This document shows positions 22,610 through 35,002 of a stretch of 64,000 nt of DNA, in pieces (position 1 is the first letter of the stretch; the number at the start of each line of letters is the position of its first letter). Location: assembly GCA_032716605.1 (NCBI GenBank), contig CM064545.1, positions 11,935,479 to 11,999,478 on the forward strand. Reading direction: 5' to 3'. The notes under the pieces are model-generated. The model ran no database searches. It was not told the origin of the DNA and saw only the letters and a list, made by a program, of their open reading frames with translations. The stretch comes from Paralithodes platypus. Taxonomy: Eukaryota > Arthropoda > Malacostraca > Decapoda > Lithodidae. Both the position numbers and the translations under genes were made by a program.

Positions 22610-22900
22610 CTATTGGTAAGTTTGGATGCGGGAGTATTGAGGTGGCTGATGGTGAATTTGCATAAACATCTCTTCGACATAGTCTAAATCTGGCTCCGGT
22701 ATGGGAAGGTCTTGGTATAGCGCGTTTTCTCTTGTCTTAGCCACGGGGTATTGTTCAAGCGGCGTCTGAGGGTGGGGAGGTTTGTTAGTGTGAGTTTTAT
22801 TCTTTATGGTAGCAATGCGGCACTGAATGGTTTGATAATCACCCGTAGATGGGAGCAGATGTTTGACTGGTTTTGGCTTTTGTTGGCCGGACCCTGTCAT
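22610..22900 (-). repeat. Repeat family G, second copy with a 96-codon frame
   Basis: On the minus strand a frame opens MTGSGQQKPKPVKHLLPSTG and ends EEMFMQIHHQPPQYSRIQTYQ. The PEPDLDY and HQPP stretches also occur in the copy at 8150-8640. Proline- and glutamine-rich, no membrane or enzymatic motif. Unknown function; conserved wording in two separate copies suggests it was once selected as protein. Confidence 0.5.
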
Positions 22901-24747
22901 CTCAATATATATACAGTATAATTATTCAGCAGATCCTATCACAAATTGACAGAGCTAGTAACCATAATACGTACAAAGTCATCATCTGTACTCGTGTCAT
23001 TGAACCCACTATATCTTGGGTCTCAGAATATCTAGCTCTTCTCCCCAATATAATGATTAACATTGCAGTTACTTCTAAACAGATTTACTAAATGTGCATC
23101 ATAAACCCTTCATTAATATTAGGTATATCAAACTTTTTTTTTTTTTTTTTCTCTCTATATTCCAACTACTCTTTTTCAGGCATAGGTTGGGAGCCTGTAC
23201 ATTCTACCGCTCAACATGGTGAAGCCTGTGAGGTCTCGTTCCAGTTTAGGGAGCGAGACATGTGAAGCACCCAATCATGGCCTGAAGCAGCCCCATCTCT
23301 GAAGCTGCTTCGCCTCCGTGCTTCACTGTCTAACCCCCTAGACTCGGACCCACACTCTCAGAACGCCACCTATTGAGTAATTAACTCACTAGGCATTGCC
23401 CCCCTGTAGCATATTTTGAATATGGGAATATTCATAAAGTCCTATTTTATCAGGGAACAATGAGGGTATTTTTGTTTTGGCATTTCAGTGGGCTTTGTGG
23501 TAATGCACCGATACCAGGTACAGCAACTGGTTGTATTGAACTGACGCGATATGACAGCTGGCGTAGGGTGGAACTTCACATGTGTGTTAAAGTGATTTGT
23601 TAAAAGCTATTTTGAAAGGTTTAAGAGTATTTGATTTAAAAGAAGAGGTATCGTTCCAAAGAGAATATCATAGTCTGGTAGGGATCAAAATTGCTCTTCA
23701 ACCCTCGTCCCACGGGCCCTTCGCGCCTAAACATTTTCCCGCTAGGACTGGAAACGAGAGTTTTGGCGAATTATCGGCATTTTGGCGCGCTTATAAATAT
23801 GCAAACAAAAAGGCCTAACCTACGTTATATATATATATATCCAGTGGCAGTAGCCGTTGTTATCTTGCAATGGGTGAAGACTAGAAGTCTCTAGACCAAT
23901 TGGTTCAGTTTTATGAAGGATATAAGTAGCTCAGTTATGGCGGTCGGAGGCCTAGAATCGGTGTTTACTCACGGTTTTCGTCATTTAACAATACTCATAT
24001 CTCTGCAATTAATGGCCTAACCTAGTTTATATACATACCAGAGGCAGTAATCAGTGTTGTCTTGCGATGGGCGAAAACTAGAACACTGTACATTGAGAGA
24101 TTATTGTGTGAGATGGAGAATAAGACCCAGTGTTTGGGGGAAATACCAAGCGCCATTCGAATGTGGCGGCGCGGTAGTGGCGGCCACGGCTATGATCTAT
24201 TTACATTGGTTCAACAATATATTATTGATTATTGATTATGTATTTTGTAATAAGTATTACGTAATAACATTGATAATATTGATTATTGATTATTAATTAC
24301 TGATTTATTTCACCATTGTAACCATTCCTAAGTCAGTCTCGTCTGCTGGCAACGTTTGGGACTCAGGAAAATCAACACAAGCATTCGTAATGGTTGCTTG
24401 AAGGCAGGAGTCACGTGACTGGCTGGCTGTGTGTTCTTGTTCTTGTTGGTTATTCGAACCACCTGCCAAGACAACAACACTTTCTCTAATGCAGTTTTAA
24501 GTGGTTTAAAGCCTTAGGATAACCCTTAGGCTTCTCAGAGGCCATCCGGGGCCCACGAGGAAATCTACTTATGGCTTCTGAGAGGTCATCCGTGTTACAA
24601 GAGTTAAAGCAAGGAAGGGATAATTGGAAACATGATAAAACAAGAAGATGGAATGGGATCGGATCAAACTGCAACCAATGTGAACAGGGGGTAGACCCGA
24701 TTATTTAAGATATATAATATATAATAACAGAATGTACTAAATAGAAG
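22901..24747 (+). other. Intron sequence with a diverged direct repeat
   Basis: Non-coding. It holds a T15 run at 23131-23148 and two diverged direct copies of about 75 bp: 23816-23892 and 24013-24082 (each from taacctacg/taacctagt through gcagta and ttgcaatgggtgaa/ttgcgatgggcgaa to actagaa). A (TTGATTA)-rich stretch lies at 24222-24300. Confidence 0.55.
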
Positions 24748-24966
24748 ACTATAGAGAGGAGTTGGAGACCTATACTAGACTATAGAGAGGAGTTGGAGAC
24801 CTATACTAGACTATAGAGAGGAGTTGGAGACCTATACTAGACTATAGAGAGGAGTTGGAGACCTATACTAGACTATAGAGAGGAGTTGGAGACCTATACT
24901 AGACTATAGAGAGGAGTTGGAGACCTATACTAGACTATAGAGAGGAGTTGGAGACCTATACTAGAC
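24748..24966. repeat. 31-bp minisatellite, left part (about 7 copies)
   Basis: The unit is actatagagaggag plus ttggagacctatactag. Seven nearly identical units end at ctagacta, where LINE D begins. The same array resumes at 28069 in matching phase. Confidence 0.93.
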
Positions 24967-26116
24967 TAACTGCTGAGCAGTTAGTTCAGCAACCCACCCG
25001 TATCCCGGATCGCATCGGAGATCGGCCCAACATTCTTGACCTGTTTCTAACTTCTAACCCTTCTTCTTATACTGTCGATCTTTTCTCTCCTTTGGGCTCC
25101 TCCGACCATAAACTTATCTCTATCACCTGTCCTATCTCTCCAGTACAGCCACCCGATCCTCCTAGCCGGCGGTGCTTGTGGCACTTTGGCGCTGCCGACT
25201 GGGAGGCTCTTCGGCAGTACTTCTTTGATTTCCCATGGAATGATTTCTGCTTCCATGGCCGAGGACCCTCGGAGAGTGCTGAACGCATTACCGAGGTAAT
25301 CCTATCGGGCATGGAAGCATACATTCCATTCTCTTTCTCTCAGACTAATGCTAAAAAATCTTGGTTTACTCACGCCTGTTCTACTGCTGTCCGCAATAAG
25401 GAGGAAGCATTCAAACGGTACCGACGCCTTAAAACTCAAGACTCTCATTCTTCATATGTTTCTGCCCGGAATCAAGCCAAATCTGTTCTTCGACTTGCCA
25501 AACACTCTTTCATCAATAATAAATGCACTGAACTATCCAACTCTAGCTCTTCCCAAGCTTTCTGGCATCTAGCCAAAAACCTCTCCAACAATTTCTCTTC
25601 CTCGTCTTTCCCTCCCCTTTCCCACTCTGATGGCACAACCATCACTTCTTCCTCTGACAAAGCTAAACTCTTCGCTCAAACTTTTGCTAGAAACTCCACC
25701 TTGGATGATTCCGGTGCTATTCCTCCCTCTCCGCCCTCCTCTCTCTTACTTATGCCTAATATCCTAATCTCTTCTAAAGATGTACTTTCTACCCTCTCTG
25801 GGCTTAACACTAATAAGGCGTACGGTCCGGACGGTGTTCCTCCTGTTGTTCTCAAAAACTGTGCTTCCATGCTGACTCCCTGCCTAGGCAAACTCTTTCG
25901 TCTCTGTCTATCTTCTAACGTCTTCCCTTCATGCTGGAAGTTTGCTCACATTCAACCTGTCCCAAAGAAGGGTGACCGCTCTCAACCCTCCAACTATCGT
26001 CCAATTGCTCTTATCTCTTGTCTTTCTAAAGTTTTTGAAACTATTCTTGCTTCCAAATTTCTTAAGCATTTCTCTTCTCATAATCTGCTCTCAGATCGCC
26101 AGTATGGCTTCCTTAA
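24948..26116 (+). pseudogene. LINE D endonuclease end and start of RT
   Basis: Endonuclease remnants: [18 protein letters not shown] and [15 protein letters not shown] (SDH motif). Then the linker with [35 protein letters not shown] and [20 protein letters not shown], and the RT start: [38 protein letters not shown] and [20 protein letters not shown]. The frame is interrupted after QYGF by the TTAA element. Confidence 0.87.
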
Positions 26117-26756
26117 CCTGACAAGCGCGATATAGACGTAGGTGCTAGGGTAGTTATTTGTGCATTTCTAGCCCTGGATTCTGACAGAATTCGTTATATT
26201 TACAATATAAACCATTATTTGTTTTCGGTATGCTTTTATTTTACATATATGATGTATATATGAACCTTCAAGAGTGCTAAAATAAGTGGGAAAAGCATTT
26301 GGGTGGTGAAAAACGAAGATATTGGCCACCCGGTCATAATCTCAGGCGAGAGAGAGAGACAGGCAGCCTTCCCCTCTCGCTGTCTGGGAGTCAACTGAGG
26401 AGAGTGGGGCGGTGTGTGCCGGTGTCTGGGTGTTGCATAACGATCTTTTATGCAACCCACTTGTGCTACATTATCGCGGGAGAGAAAAATAACCGATAAA
26501 TGATGATAATAAGAGGAAAAATAGGTGATAATTGAGGAGGGGAGGGAGGGGGGAATAAGGTGGGGAAGGAGGGGAGGGGGGTGGGTGAGATTTACATGGA
26601 TGAGTACTGGAGGGGAATTATCTCACCTAGAGACAAATTCCTTTGTTTTGATAGGCCCTTTTTTTTTATGGAAGGCTTTTTTTATGGTCCTGCTTCCGTG
26701 AGGCCTATCGCGTTCCCTACAGGAAGCCTTCCGTGAGGCCTATCGCGCTTGCCGGG
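26117..26756. mobile_element. 640-bp TTAA-flanked element (piggyBac-like MITE) inside LINE D
   Basis: Bounded by TTAA at 26113-26116 and 26757-26760. Ends are inverted: cctgacaagcgcgata at the left and the reverse complement of cccggcaagcgcgata at the right (14 of 16 alike). Upstream LINE text stops at tatggcttcc and resumes with gggtcgctctactggtgat. No transposase. A 20-bp direct repeat, cttccgtgaggcctatcgcg, lies near its right end (26692 and 26729). TTAA duplication plus CCY... ends point to the piggyBac superfamily by general knowledge. Confidence 0.82.
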
Positions 26757-26760
26757 TTAA

Positions 26761-27957
26761 GGGTCGCTCTACTGGTGATCTTCTTTCATATCTTACTAAC
26801 TCTTGGTCATCCTCCTTTCGGGACTTCGGTGAGACTTTTTCTATTGCACTAGACATATCGAAAGCCTTCGATAGAGTCTGGCATAAATCTTTAATTTCTA
26901 AACTACCCTCCTTCGGTTTCTATCCCTCCATCTGTGCCTTTGTCTCTAATTTCCTTTCCGGCCGTTCCATAGCTGCGGTTGTGGACGGCCATTGTTCACT
27001 TCCTCACCCTATAAACTCCGGTGTTCCTCAGGGCTCTGTCCTATCTCCTATTCTCTTTCTAATTTTTATAAATGATCTCCTTAACTGTACCTTAATTCCC
27101 ATCCATTCATACGCAGACGACTCAACCTTACACTACTCCATTAGTTTTTCAGAACGCCCCAGCCAGCAATCCCTCAACGACAAACGTAATGAAGCCATAG
27201 AACTCTTAAATTCTGATCTAAATACTATTTCCAATTGGGGCAGAGAAAACCTTGTTAACTTTAATGCTTCCAAAACCCAATTTCTCCATCTATCTACCCG
27301 TCAGGATCTCCCAGCGGACTATCCCTTATTCTTCAACAATACAAAAATCAACCCTTCATCTTCTCTCAATATTCTTGGTGTCTCTTTTTCTTCTGCTCTC
27401 ATTTGGAAGGACCATATTACCAGTCTTGCTAAGGCAGCCTCCCAGAAGCTGGGTGTGCTCAACCGCCTTAGGGGGTTCTTTTCCCCTGCACAGCTTCTTG
27501 CTCTGTACAGGGGCATAGTGCGCCCTTGTATTGAGTATTGTTCACATGTGTGGGGAGGTTCCTCTCACACCGCTCTCCTAGACAAAGTTGAAAGGAAGGC
27601 CTCTCGTATCATTAACTCCCGTCCACTCACCAACTCTCTGCAATCTCTCTCTCTCCGCCGCAATGTTGCATCTCTCTCGCTATTCTATCGCTACTATAAT
27701 AATCAGTGTTCCTCAGAGCTATCCCAGTGCATACCACCTCCTTTACGTAGGACACGTGGTACCCGTCTTGCAACTCAATCCCACCCCTACTCTGTGCAAC
27801 TCTCCAACCCAAGAGTGAAACGTTACTCTCAAACTTTCTTCTACTCAACATCTGAGCTCTGGAACTCTCTCCCAGAATCAGTCTTTCCCTCTTCCTATGA
27901 CTTAAATTGCTTCAAACTCCGTGTGTCCAGGCATTTTGACTCGAACGTCCCTTGATT
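26761..27957 (+). pseudogene. LINE D reverse transcriptase, palm to C-terminus
   Basis: From gggtcgctctactggtgat onward: FSIALDISKAFDRVWHKS (RT A), NSGVPQGSVLSPILFLIF (RT B), IHSYADDSTLHYSISF (catalytic YADD), [72 protein letters not shown] and LWNSLPESVFPSSYDL. The part from 26981 is one open frame of 324 codons. Typical CR1/Jockey-type RT; the catalytic Asp pair is intact. Confidence 0.9.
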
Positions 27958-28033
27958 TTGGCCCTGTCACTCTTTCAACTATGGGGGAGGCACTCGCTAT
28001 AGGCAGTTATGCCTTTTGCCTCCCTCAATCACA

Positions 28034-28068
<35 letters not shown>

Positions 28069-28071
<3 letters not shown>

Positions 28072-29986
28072 AGGAGTTGGAGACCTATACTAGACTATAG
28101 AGAGGAGTTGGAGACCTATACTAGACTATAGAGAGGAGTTGGAGACCTATACTAGACTATAGAGAGGAGTTGGAGACCTATACTAGACTATAGAGAGGAG
28201 TTGGAGACCTATACTAGACTATAGAGAGGAGTTGGAGACCTATACTAGGCTATAGAGAGGAGTTGGAGACCTATACTAGACTATAGAGAGGAGTTGGAGA
28301 CCTATACTAGACTATAGAGAGGAGTTGGAGACCTATACTAGACTATAGAGAGGAGTTGGAGACCTATACTAGACTATAGAGAGGAGTTGGAGACCTATAC
28401 TAGACTATAGAGAGGAGTTGGAGACCTATACTAGACTATAGAGAGGAGTTGAAGACCTATACTAGACTATAGAGAGGAGTTGGAGACCTATACTAGACTA
28501 TAGAGAGGAGTTGAAGACCTATACTAGACTATAGAGAGGAGTTGGAGACCTATACTAGACTATAGAGAGGAGTTGGAGACCTATACTAGACTATAGAGAG
28601 GAGTTGGAGACCTATACTAGACTATAGAGAGGAGTTGGAGACCTATACTAGACTATAGAGAGGAGTTGAAGCCCTATACTAGACTATAGAGAGGAGTTGG
28701 AGACCTATACTAGACTATAGAGAGGAGTTGAAGACCTATACTAGACTATAGAGAGGAGTTGGAGACCTATACTAGACTATAGAGAGGAGTTGAAGACCTA
28801 TACTAGACTATAGAGAGGAGTTGGAGACCTATACTAGACTATAGAGAGGAGTTGGAGACCTATACTAGACTATAGAGAGGAGTTGGAGACCTATACTAGA
28901 CTATAGAGAGGAGTTGGAGACCTATACTAGACTATAGAGAGGAGTTGAAGACCTATACTAGACTATAGAGAGGAGTTGGAGACCTATACTAGACTATAGA
29001 GAGGAGTTGGAGACCTATACTAGACTATAGAGAGGAGTTGGAGACCTATACTAGACTATAGAGAGGAGTTGAAGACCTATACTAGACTATAGAGAGGAGT
29101 TGGAGACCTATACTAGACTATAGAGAGGAGTTGGAGACCTATACTAGACTATAGAGAGGAGTTGAAGACCTATACTAGACTATAGAGAGGAGTTGGAGAC
29201 CTATACTAGACTATAGAGAGGAGTTGAAGACCTATACTAGACTATAGAGAGGAGTTGGAGACCTATACTAGACTATAGAGAGGAGTTGGAGACCTATACT
29301 AGACTATAGAGAGGAGTTGGAGACCTATACTAGACTATAGAGAGGAGTTGGAGACCTATACTAGACTATAGAGAGGAGTTGGAGACCTATACTAGACTAT
29401 AGAGAGGAGTTGGAAACCTATACTAGACTATAGAGAGGAGTTGGAGACCTATACTAGACTATAGAGAGGAGTTGGAGACCTATACTAGACTATAGAGAGG
29501 AGTTGGAGACCTATACTAGACTATAGAGAGGAGTTGGAGACCTATACTAGACTATAGAGAGGAGTTGGAGACCTATACTAGACTATAGAGAGGAGTTGGA
29601 GACCTATACTAGACTATAGAGAGGAGTTGGAGACCTATACTAGACTATAGAGAGGAGTTGGAGACCTATACTAGACTATAGAGAGGAGTTGGAGACCTAT
29701 ACTAGACTATAGAGAGGAGTTGGAGACCTATACTAGACTATAGAGAGGAGTTGGAGACCTATACTAGACTATAGAGAGGAGTTGGAGACCTATACTAGAC
29801 TATAGAGAGGAGTTGGAGACCTATACTAGACTATAGAGAGGAGTTGGAGACCTATACTAGACTATAGAGAGGAGTTGGAGACCTATACTAGACTATAGAG
29901 AGGAGTTGAAGACCTATACTAGACTATAGAGAGGAGTTGGAGACCTATACTAGACTATAGAGAGGAGTTGGAGACCTATACTAGAC
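28069..29986. repeat. 31-bp minisatellite, right part (about 62 copies)
   Basis: Continues the array broken at 24966. Most units carry ttggagacc; about a dozen carry ttgaagacc, spread through the middle (28450-29225) and once near 29905, often next to an unchanged unit. One unit has gaagccc and one has ggaaacc. The left part shows no such variants. Confidence 0.95.
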
Positions 29987-30590
29987 ACCGGTTAGGTGAA
30001 GAAACAAAAGAGGGAGAAGGCAGATGGGTGGGAGTCCTTTTAGGTTTTTCTAATTATACCAAGAGACAAGACATGGAGGTAGTAAACAGGATCTTTAAAC
30101 AAAAAATAATAATAATAGAAGAAAAGGAGTAAGTAACCTAAATTGGAAGGATGGGCAAAAATTATAAGAAAAAAAAGAAGAAGAACATTAACAAGGGGCA
30201 GGCATCAGTAAGCAAGATTTCAAGCGGAAAGGACGGGGAGGGGACGGATGGGCAGGGTGTGGAGGGAGGGGGGGGGGGTAGTTTTAGTTTTTTCCTCTGT
30301 TCCTATGACTTTCCTTGTCTAACTTGCCCTCTGACTAACAACACTCTGACCTAGCGCCGATGCAAAGACCCGTTCTGTGGGATCAACAACAAAAATTCAG
30401 GACAAACTATAATAAAAATAAATAAAAATAAGACAGTATAAAGTAAAAAGAAATATAAACAAAATAGGTATTACCCAGTTTATAATGTCTAAGTAGTTTA
30501 TTCGAAAATAAAATGTTATATCTTCTTTAAAATGATAAAGAATGTTATGCTAAATTCAAATAGAATGCCTTTACAGTCTTCAGCCTATCA
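29987..30590 (+). other. Intron sequence, no gene seen
   Basis: Lys/Gly-rich low-complexity frame at 30151-30354 comes from A- and G-runs and is not believable as a gene. AAT/TAA runs at 30100 and 30410. Confidence 0.5.
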
Positions 30591-30591
30591 C

Positions 30592-33500
30592 CTTTGAGCT
30601 TTTGTTTTACTATGTGCATGAAGGAGACAAAATGCAGGCTGCCCAAAACGAGTGTCTCCACCATAGCCAAAAGAGTGACAACAAGCCAAATTCAAGGGAC
30701 GTTGGGACATGAGTTCACTAGTTTAGAAGAAGCAAGACTGAGAAAAATTACCAATTCTTGGATTGGAGAGTTGGACAGAACTCGAGTGGGACTGTACTCA
30801 CCGCAAGGGAGGGGGTATACACTGAAAGAGTTTTGAAAAACACTGATTGTTGTGATAGCGATAAAAGAGTGAAAGAGATACAACATTGCTGTGTGTAGAA
30901 AGAGATTGTAGGGAACTAGAAAGATGAAGTTAGTTAATGAGGCAAAATGCTTTGGACTTGACTCTTTCGATAAGTGCAGTAAGGGTGAAACCTCCCCACA
31001 CATACGAACAATACTTGATACATGGGTGCACTGTCCCCTTATACTGAGCAAGAAGCAGTGCGGGAGTGAATAGCCCACAGAGACGGTTGTGCACACCTAT
31101 TTTTTGGGAAGCTGGCAAAAGTGGTAATACAGTATGATCTTACCAAGAAAGGTTGGATGAAAAACCTACACCAAGAATAATGAGAGAAGATGAAGGGTTG
31201 ATTTGTGTATTGTTGAAGAGCAATTGATAGTCTTGTGAAGGATTGTGACGGGTATATAGTGGGAGAAATTTGGTCTTGGAGGCATTGAAAGTAACAAGAT
31301 TTTCTCTGCCCCAGTCAGAAAATATTGATAGATCAGAAGATAGGCGTTCCATGGCCTTGTCACGCGAGCTTTGGAGTGATTGCATGTTTTTTTTTTTCTA
31401 TATGTATGGAGGAGACAAAAGTCAGGTTGCCTGTAGCGAGTGTGTCCCCCAAAGTTAAAAGAGTGACAGACCCAAATTCAAGGGATGTTGAAGTCAAAAT
31501 GCCTGGACACTCGAAGTTCAAAGCAGTCTAAGCCATAGGATGAGGGAGAGAGTTCCAGAGTTCACTTGTTGAGTAGAAGAAAGACAAAGAAAATTTGACA
31601 ATTCTTGGGCTGGAGAGCTGGACAGAATAGGGGTGGGACTATGTTGAAAGGCAGGTGCCTCGCACTCGCTGCAAGGGTTATTGTTAAAAAATAGTTGAAT
31701 AATGTAAGGTAGAGCCATCAGCATATGAGTGGATGGGACTAGAGGTATAGTGGAGGAGATCATTAATGTATACTTGAAAGAGAACTGAAGACACGACAGA
31801 ACCTTTAGGAACACCGGAATTGATAGGTTGAGGAAGTGAGCAATGGCTGTCCACAACTGCAGCTATGGAACTGTCATAAAGGAAATTAGAAACAAAGGCA
31901 CAGATAGAGGAATAGAATCCAAAGGATGGTAGTTTGGAAATTAGAGATTAGTGCCAAACTCTATCGAAGACTTTTGATATGTCTAGCTCAATAGAAAAAA
32001 CCTCACCGAAGTCCCGAAGATAGAATGACCAAGAGTTAGCAAGATAAGCTAGATCACCACTAGAGCAGCCCTTAACACTTGCGATGCAGGCATATTTCCG
32101 CTATAATACGGCTCATGCAGGCACTCCTGAATGATTGAGCAAGTGTCTGAATGAAATTAAATGTATTCAGCCAAAAACTAGAAGAAAATAGTTTCAAAAT
32201 GACACCAGATCGAGCTTCGTAGTGGCCGGGATTCATCCGCAGCGCTACCATAGACATCAGCAAATATTCGCTAATACGGAGCGAATGTCGCTAATGTCAT
32301 GCTACATTTGCCTTTGGCAGCGCTGCTTATGTCTAGCGAGACATGGCTGATATCCTTCAGTGCCCCTGCCGCTGGGCTGTAGAGCGGACGGGGGCCTGCC
32401 GCGATCCCGATCACTCGCACTTGTCTCCACAGGCTTTAAGATCCTGTAAATTGCTATAAATTGCCATGGCATTCCAGAACGGTCCCTGCAGCCATTGGGT
32501 TAAGGAAACCATACTGGCAATCTGAAAGTAGATTATGGGAAGATAAAATTAATGCTTAAGACATTTTGAGTTAAGAATACTTTAAAAACTTTAGAGATGC
32601 AAGAAGTGAGAGTAATTGGACGATAGTTGGAAGGTTGAGAGCGGTCTCCCTTCTTTGGGACAGGTTGAATGTGAGCAAACTTCCAGCAAGAAGGAAAGAC
32701 ATTAGAGGAAAGACAGAGATGAAAGAGTTTGCCTAGGCAGGGAGTCAGCACAGTAGAACAATTTTTGAGTACAACAGGAGGGACACCATCCGGTCCATAC
32801 ACCTTCTTAGTATTAAGCCCAGAGAGGGCAGAAAGTACATCCTTAGAAGAGATTATGATATTAGGCATAAGTAAGTGAGAGGGGGGTGGAGAGGGAGGAA
32901 TAGCACCGGAATCTTCTAAAGTGGAGTTTTTAGCGTTAAATTTGAGCGAAAAGTTCAGCTCTGTCAGAGGAAGAGGTGATGGTGGTACCCTCAAAGTGGA
33001 AAAGAGGAGGGAAGGATACGGAAGTAAAGTTGTTGGAGAGGTTTTCAGTTAGATACCAGAGAGCTTGGAAAGAGCTAGAGTTTGTAAAGTTCAGAGTATT
33101 TGTTATTGATGAAGGAGTTTTTGGCTAGACGAAGAACATATTTGGCTTGATTCTGGGCAGAAACATAGAAAGCACGAGATTCCTGAGTTTGAACGCGAAT
33201 ATGTTTGAATGCTTCCTCCTTATTGCGTAAACCAAGATTTTTGTGAGTTAGCTTGAGAGAAAGAAAATGGGATGTATGCTTCAATGGCCATAATGATTAT
33301 CTCAGTAATGCGCTCGGCACTCTCTGAGGGTCCTCGACCATGGAAGCAAACATCATTCCATGGAAAAGCAAAGAAGTACTGCTGAAGAGCCTCAAAGGCG
33401 GCAGTGCCATAATGCCACAAGCGCCGCCGGCTGGTGGGGTCAAAATGCCGTCCTGGTGAGACAGGACAGGTAACAGAGATAAGGTTATGATCGGAGGAGC

Positions 33501-33910
33501 CCAACGGAGAGAGAAGATTATCGGCGTAAGCAGAAGGATTAGAGGTTAGAAATAAGTCAAGAATGTTGGGCCGATCTCCAGGGCGGTCCAGGATATGGGT
33601 AGGGTGCTGAACTAACTGCTCTAGGTCATTTAGGATAGAAAAGATGTAGGCTTGTTCCCCAGGTTGGTCAGTGAAATGAGAGGAGAGCCATTGATGGTGG
33701 TGAATATTGAAATTTCCTTAGATGGAGATTTCAGAGAAGGAATAGATGGATAGAGTGTGTTCCACGTTAGAAGTAAGATAGTCAAAGAATTTTGGATAGT
33801 AAGTCGAATAAGGGGAGAGATAAACAACACAAATATAATTAGTGAGAGAGTGACAAGATGGCCTAAGCCAGAGAGTTGCGAATTCAGAAGCCAAAGTTGG
33901 AATGTGAGAG
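30592..33910 (-). mobile_element. LINE family D, long broken minus-strand copy
   Basis: Collinear with the copy at 24967-28068 but reversed and longer at its 5' side, where endonuclease text remains (33504-33220: [16 protein letters not shown]; 34008-33630). RT pieces: 32994-32533 ([32 protein letters not shown]), 31856-31518, 31385-31140 (DWGRENLVTFNASKTK) and 31118-30930. The 3' end is near 30592. Many frameshifts. A TTAA element interrupts it at 32076-32499. Confidence 0.88.
32076..32499. mobile_element. 424-bp TTAA-flanked element inside LINE D
   Basis: TTAA at 32072-32075 and 32500-32503. The LINE reads atcaccactagagcagccc up to the left TTAA and ggaaaccatactggc after the right one, so the insertion sits in the very TTAA used by the unrelated element at 26117-26756. 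Ends: cacttgcgatgcaggc and the reverse complement cccaatggctgcaggg, imperfect (about 9 of 16). No coding capacity. Confidence 0.75.
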
Positions 33911-34998
33911 CAAGACAGTAAGATTGTTGCTTTGTAGCTGCTTATCTGGTTTAGTAGTAAAAAGTATACATTGCGATTTGCCTTTGTTAATTGTAAGTAG
34001 ATGTTCATTAATAGAGTACATCATTTATTGTATAATTAGTCCGTTTTCAAAATCGAATCAGTAAATATAACTACATGTTCTGCATAGTTCTGCCCTTTTT
34101 TATAATTCTTCTCATATCACCATATCTGCATCCAACATTGGTTCATACCACATCAATTATAATTTTGTCAATATAAAATTCAAATAAAATGAAGCAGAGA
34201 CATTACCATTGTCTTACTTCCTTTTCAATAAAAATATACTATAGGAGTCTTGCTACATACTATTACCTTCTTGATTTCTTAAATAATGAAGGAGAGTAAG
34301 TATAGTATGCTCAATATGTATACTCCCAATCCCTAAAAGCTATCCCCCTGAGTCGAGCTTCTGGTTTGGGCTACATATCTTGGAGGTCGTTTTGCTCGCC
34401 TGGTCACACTTGTTTAAGCGGCAACGCACACACAATGTATCAGAATCTTGAGTCGGATCTCGTATATTTTCCAGATCATATTGCTTTCTGCACTATGCAT
34501 TTTCATATCAATTAAAACAAAATAAATTATGTTATTTTAATCGACATCATGCACACTTTACTATTATATTTAACACAATCATTGCGGCCGATACGTCCTA
34601 TACAAACAAGGACCATGCTGCGAGTGATGTACCCATTTTTATTGGTATTACCAGCTGAGTTGGTTGCACCAACCCGCCCAGCTTGTTGCCAGATGCTTCT
34701 ATGAGTTTCTAAGCTTGCCATCCATACTTATATCAGTCTGCTACATGCATTGGTTGAGAGAGGGTGGGTACTTTAGAAGCTGAAGTACAATGAAAACAGA
34801 CTACCGTTACATTTACTTGTGACAGCTATGTATCACGTATGAATGTGAGGTTCATTTCATGCTACAGGACATAACTCATACTGTCTAACAAACATTACTT
34901 GCTAAAATAACTAGTTATGTCATCGAGTTATCATGAGCGGAAAAAAAAAGAAAGATAAAATTTGCCTGAAAAGCCCCATGTGGGCGTATTCTTCCTAT
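33911..34998 (+). other. Intron sequence, no gene seen
   Basis: A+T-rich non-coding sequence between the LINE D copy and MITE-A. Nothing further can be supported. Confidence 0.5.
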
Positions 34999-35002
34999 TT
35001 AA

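Larger units (their letters stand above)
24967..28068 (+). mobile_element. LINE family D, 5'-truncated copy with poly-A, inserted in the minisatellite
   Basis: Starts inside the endonuclease ([20 protein letters not shown]) and ends in a run of about 31 A at 28038-28068. The 31-bp satellite stops in one phase and restarts one base later, so the insertion made little or no target duplication. A TTAA element (26117-26756) splits the RT after QYGF. The 3' UTR carries the family signature gggggaggcactcg, seen again at 38720. Otherwise open over most of its length. Confidence 0.9.

Noticed and set aside
30151..30354. Lys- and Gly-rich frame MGKNYKKKKKKNINKG
   Set aside because: Produced by A- and G-homopolymers. 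No other support.
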